From contig JADRCO010001287.1 in assembly GCA_021464525.1 (NCBI GenBank), positions 1-20,626 of the forward strand: a DNA stretch of 20,626 bases. Direction: 5' to 3'. The notes under the pieces were generated by a model. It worked only from the letters and a program-made list of their open reading frames with translations, was not told the DNA's origin and did no database searches. This DNA comes from Rhizophagus sp. LPA8_4_AMF (taxonomy: Eukaryota; Glomeromycota; Glomeromycetes; Glomerales; Glomeraceae). A program made the translations under genes and the position numbers. Below are positions 17,190-20,626 of this stretch, piece by piece (within the stretch, counting starts at the first letter, position 1; each line of letters starts with the position of its first letter).

Positions 17190-18189
17190 ATGCCCAAATC
17201 CACCTTAACTTCCGAACAAAAAAAATTAATAGATTTCGAAGAAATTACACCAGATAGGAACGACTTCGCCCTTATCTTATTTTGTTCCCGAATTATCGTA
17301 CGAATACAGATTAAATGTTTTGAGGAAATTGAAACATTTTCGAATAATGATATCAACAATATCGTCCGTAAGGAAGCTGAGAGCTTTTCCAAAAGATTTG
17401 AATGTTTTATCGATCAAATTAAAGAAACTGGACATTCTTACAATTTAAACGCAACGAGTATGGATTTCAAAGATAAAATAGCGTCATCAGAATTTCCACT
17501 CAAAACAATCATTAATATTTTAAGTGAGGAATTATCCTCTAAACCTCGTAAAATCAACCCACCACCCGTCAAAAGGTTATATAAGAATTTGATCAGTTTA
17601 GCTGATGATTTAAGAAAATATTTCGTAAATCATGAACATAACAACGAAAAAAAGCACAAGATTTCGACCAATATATTTTTCAGAAAATTATTTTATATAT
17701 CAAGAAGGAACTCCTAAAGGAGATGACGAAAATTTTATATCATTCCCCGTGACTTTAGTTTGGTTACCTACGTTAACCGTCACGGATGAAATTAATCAAA
17801 AAAATGCATCGGCATTTCATCTTCGAAAGAAGCCCGAATTTTTAGGTAAAAGAGCACCCACATTTCGATCACAATTATTAAGAATGAACGGTGTTCAAAA
17901 ACGAGTAAATAAAAGCAAAATGGAAAAAAAGATACAGAAAACAACGAAAATTCCAAAAAATTGACGAAGAAAATATTGCGCTTCTTATGATGACATAGAA
18001 TATCCTTTGATAGAACCAATTGAACCTCCAGTACCCATGACCTCAATTCGAGCAATCTTAAATCATAGTAATCAGGTACCATCGGTATCAAATTGGCAAA
18101 CCACTACAATTACCGAAACACAAAACTTAGTGAAAACGTTCGATCAATTTAATTTCCGTAAATTATGTCCATGTATACTAAAAGAATGA
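17190..18189 (+). pseudogene. Broken gene of unknown, probably repeat-borne family (left copy)
   Basis: One reading path spans ~330 codons but is broken twice. The first frame (from ATG 17190, starting MPKSTLTSEQKKLIDFEEIT) runs to 17717. At the A7 run 17647-17653 the protein-like sequence moves to the +1 frame, where it continues as STRFRPIYFSENYFIYQEGT. That frame hits TGA at 17962-17964 and then stays open in the same frame (RRKYCASYDDIEYPLIEPIE) to TGA at 18187. One base fewer in the A7 run would join the first two parts. The middle is Lys-rich (KRVNKSKMEKKIQKTTKIPK), nucleic-acid-binding in look. No known domain recognised. The same two lesions are in the inverted copy, so they predate the duplication or reflect unseen processing. 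Confidence 0.7.
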
Positions 18190-18322
18190 TAGTAGTAATC
18201 TACTATCATTATCTAATCGTGGCCCCTTAAAATTTCTTTGAAATGTATTTAATTAATTATTCATTATTCGTTATTATCACAAACCCATTTATTTCCATTC
18301 GTTTTTCGTGTACGATATACGA
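17525..18322 (+). repeat. Left arm of a large inverted repeat
   Basis: Pairs base for base with 19829-20626 (coordinates sum to 38151, no indels). Only two differences were seen, near 18286 (C/A) and 18310 (G/A). The inner edge is at 18322, after TACGATATACGA. The outer edge is unknown because the partner runs off the window; the arm may begin further left. Confidence 0.95.
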
Positions 18323-18600
18323 CGCGATTCTTATGACATTTCAATTGAACAAATTAAACCGTTAATACCTGCGACTTATTCAAGCAATCTTAAATTAGTA
18401 ATCAGGGTACTGGCGGAAAACTATCGTAACACAAAACTTGATGAAAACATTCAATTTTTAATTTTCGAAAATCATGGCCATGTATACTAAAAATCCATGC
18501 ATGCTGAATGATAATTGCATAATTAATAAGAATGAATTGGTGTTCAAAAACGGAGCAATAATAACGATGTACATACAAAGAACATTGAAAAATCAAAAAA
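18323..18600 (+). pseudogene. Decayed, rearranged relative of the inverted-repeat gene
   Basis: Starting right at the arm edge, GCGATTCTTATGAC matches GCGCTTCTTATGATGAC at 17978. Later blocks also match in order: CAAGCAATCTTAAAT, AGTAATCAGG, CACAAAACTT.ATGAAAAC and CCATGTATACTAAAA (ends 18491). Next, GTGTTCAAAAACG near 18541 matches 17890, a segment that lies upstream in the intact order. So two out-of-order fragments of one or two older copies lie here. The short frames over 18308-18659 come from these fragments. Confidence 0.65.
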
Positions 18601-19828
18601 TATACTCAATAGATGACAGGACAAAATACAGTACATTAATAAGTAAAAGAGGGAAATGAGATTAGGAACGATTTTTTTTTTATTAATCAATTTATTTTAT
18701 TATAAAAGAATTTAGTCGAATAATAATAATCATAATTTAATTCTTCTTTATTTACTTGAATATTTAAAAAATACAAGAAATTTGAAATAAACCTTATTTC
18801 TAAGATCATTTGATGTTTGTTTTGAAAGCTTGAGCATTAAAAAATACTTAAGTTTGTTTCACTGCACTATAAATTTATGAATACAGTATGTTTGTTTGCA
18901 TTATAAAAATGTTTCAAATACTCACGATTGTTAAGGAATTTAGGTTTATTTTTAGAATAATAAAACATAAACTCGATAAACCTGAAATTTTAATTGGTTT
19001 AAAAAAAATTACTTTAGTAAATATAATAACGATTTGTCGGTTCAACTCTATTTAAGTGTAACAAGGATGTAATATTGACGGGGAGATAAGAACATTTCTT
19101 TTTAATAATCATTTGACAGGAATTTTGATTACCTACAAAGTTTTTGTTAGCGTAACAATATATCATAACACGATAGGTATTTAAGGATGACAATATATTT
19201 ATTTGTTTATTTTGACCATTTTTAGTCCCTTTCTATGAAGATCGGTTATAAGATCGATTTTTTAAAATGATCATCGATACGAAAGAATTTTTAATTAATG
19301 TTAAGTAAGAATTTTTATTATGTATTAGAATTATATAATTAATATAAATGCTATTTTAAACTTTCTTTAAATCAAAGAATAAGTGGATCGAAATTTTGAA
19401 AATAAATGGATGAAATTAAATTATTACAAATGAAAAAAATAAGTAGATCGAGATTTTGAGAATAAATGGATGAAATTAACTCTATACAATTAGAAGGTTT
19501 TCGAACGAAATAATTGTTGTTATAAATTTTGTTTCTATAATAAATTAATAAAATGTATTTATAGGAAACGAGTGAAATTTTCTGAAATTTTGCTTAAAGC
19601 GAACGAATAAATAAATAAACAATAATTAGAATTATAGAATATACGAAAGAAAAAAAAAAAAAAATTTAATTTTTTTTGGCATAATTCATAAATGAAAAAA
19701 ACTATTCCACAAATAAAATAAATTAATAATGCTTAAAATGTTATCCTTAAATACTATATTCATAATTTTATCTTAATAAAAGAAAATTTTTGAAATAATC
19801 AGCTTAAATTAATATATAATATCGGATA
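18601..19828. other. Loop of the inverted repeat, no gene seen
   Basis: AT-rich DNA without a supported frame apart from the tail of the decayed fragment (to about 18660). One tandem repeat, listed separately. Confidence 0.5.
19378..19478. repeat. Two tandem copies, 60-bp period
   Basis: AATAAGTGGATCGAAATTTT at 19378 recurs at 19438 as AATAAGTAGATCGAGATTTT; about 41 bp of each 60-bp unit match, ending ATGGATGAAATTAA. Confidence 0.85.
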
Positions 19829-20626
19829 TCGTATATCGTATACGAAAAACGAATGGAAATAAATGTGTTTGTGATAATAACGAATAATGAATAATTAATT
19901 AAATACATTTCAAAGAAATTTTAAGGGGCCACGATTAGATAATGATAGTAGATTACTACTATCATTCTTTTAGTATACATGGACATAATTTACGGAAATT
20001 AAATTGATCGAACGTTTTCACTAAGTTTTGTGTTTCGGTAATTGTAGTGGTTTGCCAATTTGATACCGATGGTACCTGATTACTATGATTTAAGATTGCT
20101 CGAATTGAGGTCATGGGTACTGGAGGTTCAATTGGTTCTATCAAAGGATATTCTATGTCATCATAAGAAGCGCAATATTTTCTTCGTCAATTTTTTGGAA
20201 TTTTCGTTGTTTTCTGTATCTTTTTTTCCATTTTGCTTTTATTTACTCGTTTTTGAACACCGTTCATTCTTAATAATTGTGATCGAAATGTGGGTGCTCT
20301 TTTACCTAAAAATTCGGGCTTCTTTCGAAGATGAAATGCCGATGCATTTTTTTGATTAATTTCATCCGTGACGGTTAACGTAGGTAACCAAACTAAAGTC
20401 ACGGGGAATGATATAAAATTTTCGTCATCTCCTTTAGGAGTTCCTTCTTGATATATAAAATAATTTTCTGAAAAATATATTGGTCGAAATCTTGTGCTTT
20501 TTTTCGTTGTTATGTTCATGATTTACGAAATATTTTCTTAAATCATCAGCTAAACTGATCAAATTCTTATATAACCTTTTGACGGGTGGTGGGTTGATTT
20601 TACGAGGTTTAGAGGATAATTCCTCA
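19829..20626 (-). repeat. Right arm of the large inverted repeat (runs off the window)
   Basis: Reverse complement of 17525-18322 with two mismatches seen. The match is still perfect at the last base, so the arm continues past 20626. Confidence 0.95.
19962..20626 (-). pseudogene. Broken gene, right copy (5' part beyond the window)
   Basis: Inverted copy of 17525-18189. It carries the same A7 run (20498-20504) and the same TGA (20187-20189), and ends at 19962. The N-terminal part lies outside the window. Confidence 0.7.

Noticed and set aside
17150-17392. 80-codon minus frame over the start of the broken gene
   Set aside because: Antisense shadow of a better plus-strand frame.
17792-18091. 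99-codon frame antisense to the broken gene (also at 20060-20359)
   Set aside because: Mirror frame of the pseudogene; present twice only because the arms are copies.
19021-19060. tRNA T-loop-like GGTTCAACTC
   Set aside because: No matching acceptor, D or anticodon arms around it.

Overview
The window looks like nuclear DNA of an arbuscular mycorrhizal fungus of the Rhizophagus irregularis type. It is very AT-rich, genes are split by short GT..AG introns of about 70-180 bp, homopolymers and TA tracts are common, and small transposon remnants fill the gaps. The strongest lineage clue is the kinase gene at 7801-9426. Its N-terminal Cys cluster, TKL-like kinase core and KNATE..EEQE tail match, from memory, a family greatly expanded in that fungus. 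No database search was possible.

Layout. 1-1115 is a ~184-bp tandem repeat array broken by a 240-bp insertion with a 10-bp target duplication. 1251-2873 is bracketed by an inverted sequence pair and holds a ~735-bp polypyrimidine tract with exon-like pieces between splice-like sites. 3404-4224 is a decayed spliced gene. 4663-5340 holds two adjacent copies of one MITE-like family, the left copy carrying a further 169-bp insertion. The gene block runs from 6113 to 15096. It contains a DUF202 membrane protein (6113-6693, minus), the kinase (7801-9426, minus), a nicotinamide riboside kinase (9837-10872, minus), a small two-exon candidate (11147-11412, plus), a BTB-domain protein (12106-13349, minus), a doubtful small membrane ORF (13612-13845, plus), and a membrane-anchored protein with a ubiquitin-like domain and a C-terminal ADP-ribosyltransferase-like domain (14017-15096, plus).

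15097-17189 is mostly empty, with a few palindromes and a short fragment of the next gene. From 17525 to the window end there is a large inverted repeat: two nearly identical arms of at least 798 bp (17525-18322 and 19829-20626) around a 1506-bp loop. Each arm carries the same broken gene, with the same A7 frameshift site and the same in-frame TGA. The loop begins with a more decayed, rearranged relative of that gene.

The genes do not form a pathway or operon. NRK1 is a housekeeping NAD-salvage enzyme. The kinase, BTB and Ubl/ART-like genes look like lineage-specific signalling or ubiquitin-linked genes, and the flanks are repeat-driven. Exon joins for five genes were worked out by hand from splice sites and checked for frame; each gives a total divisible by three.
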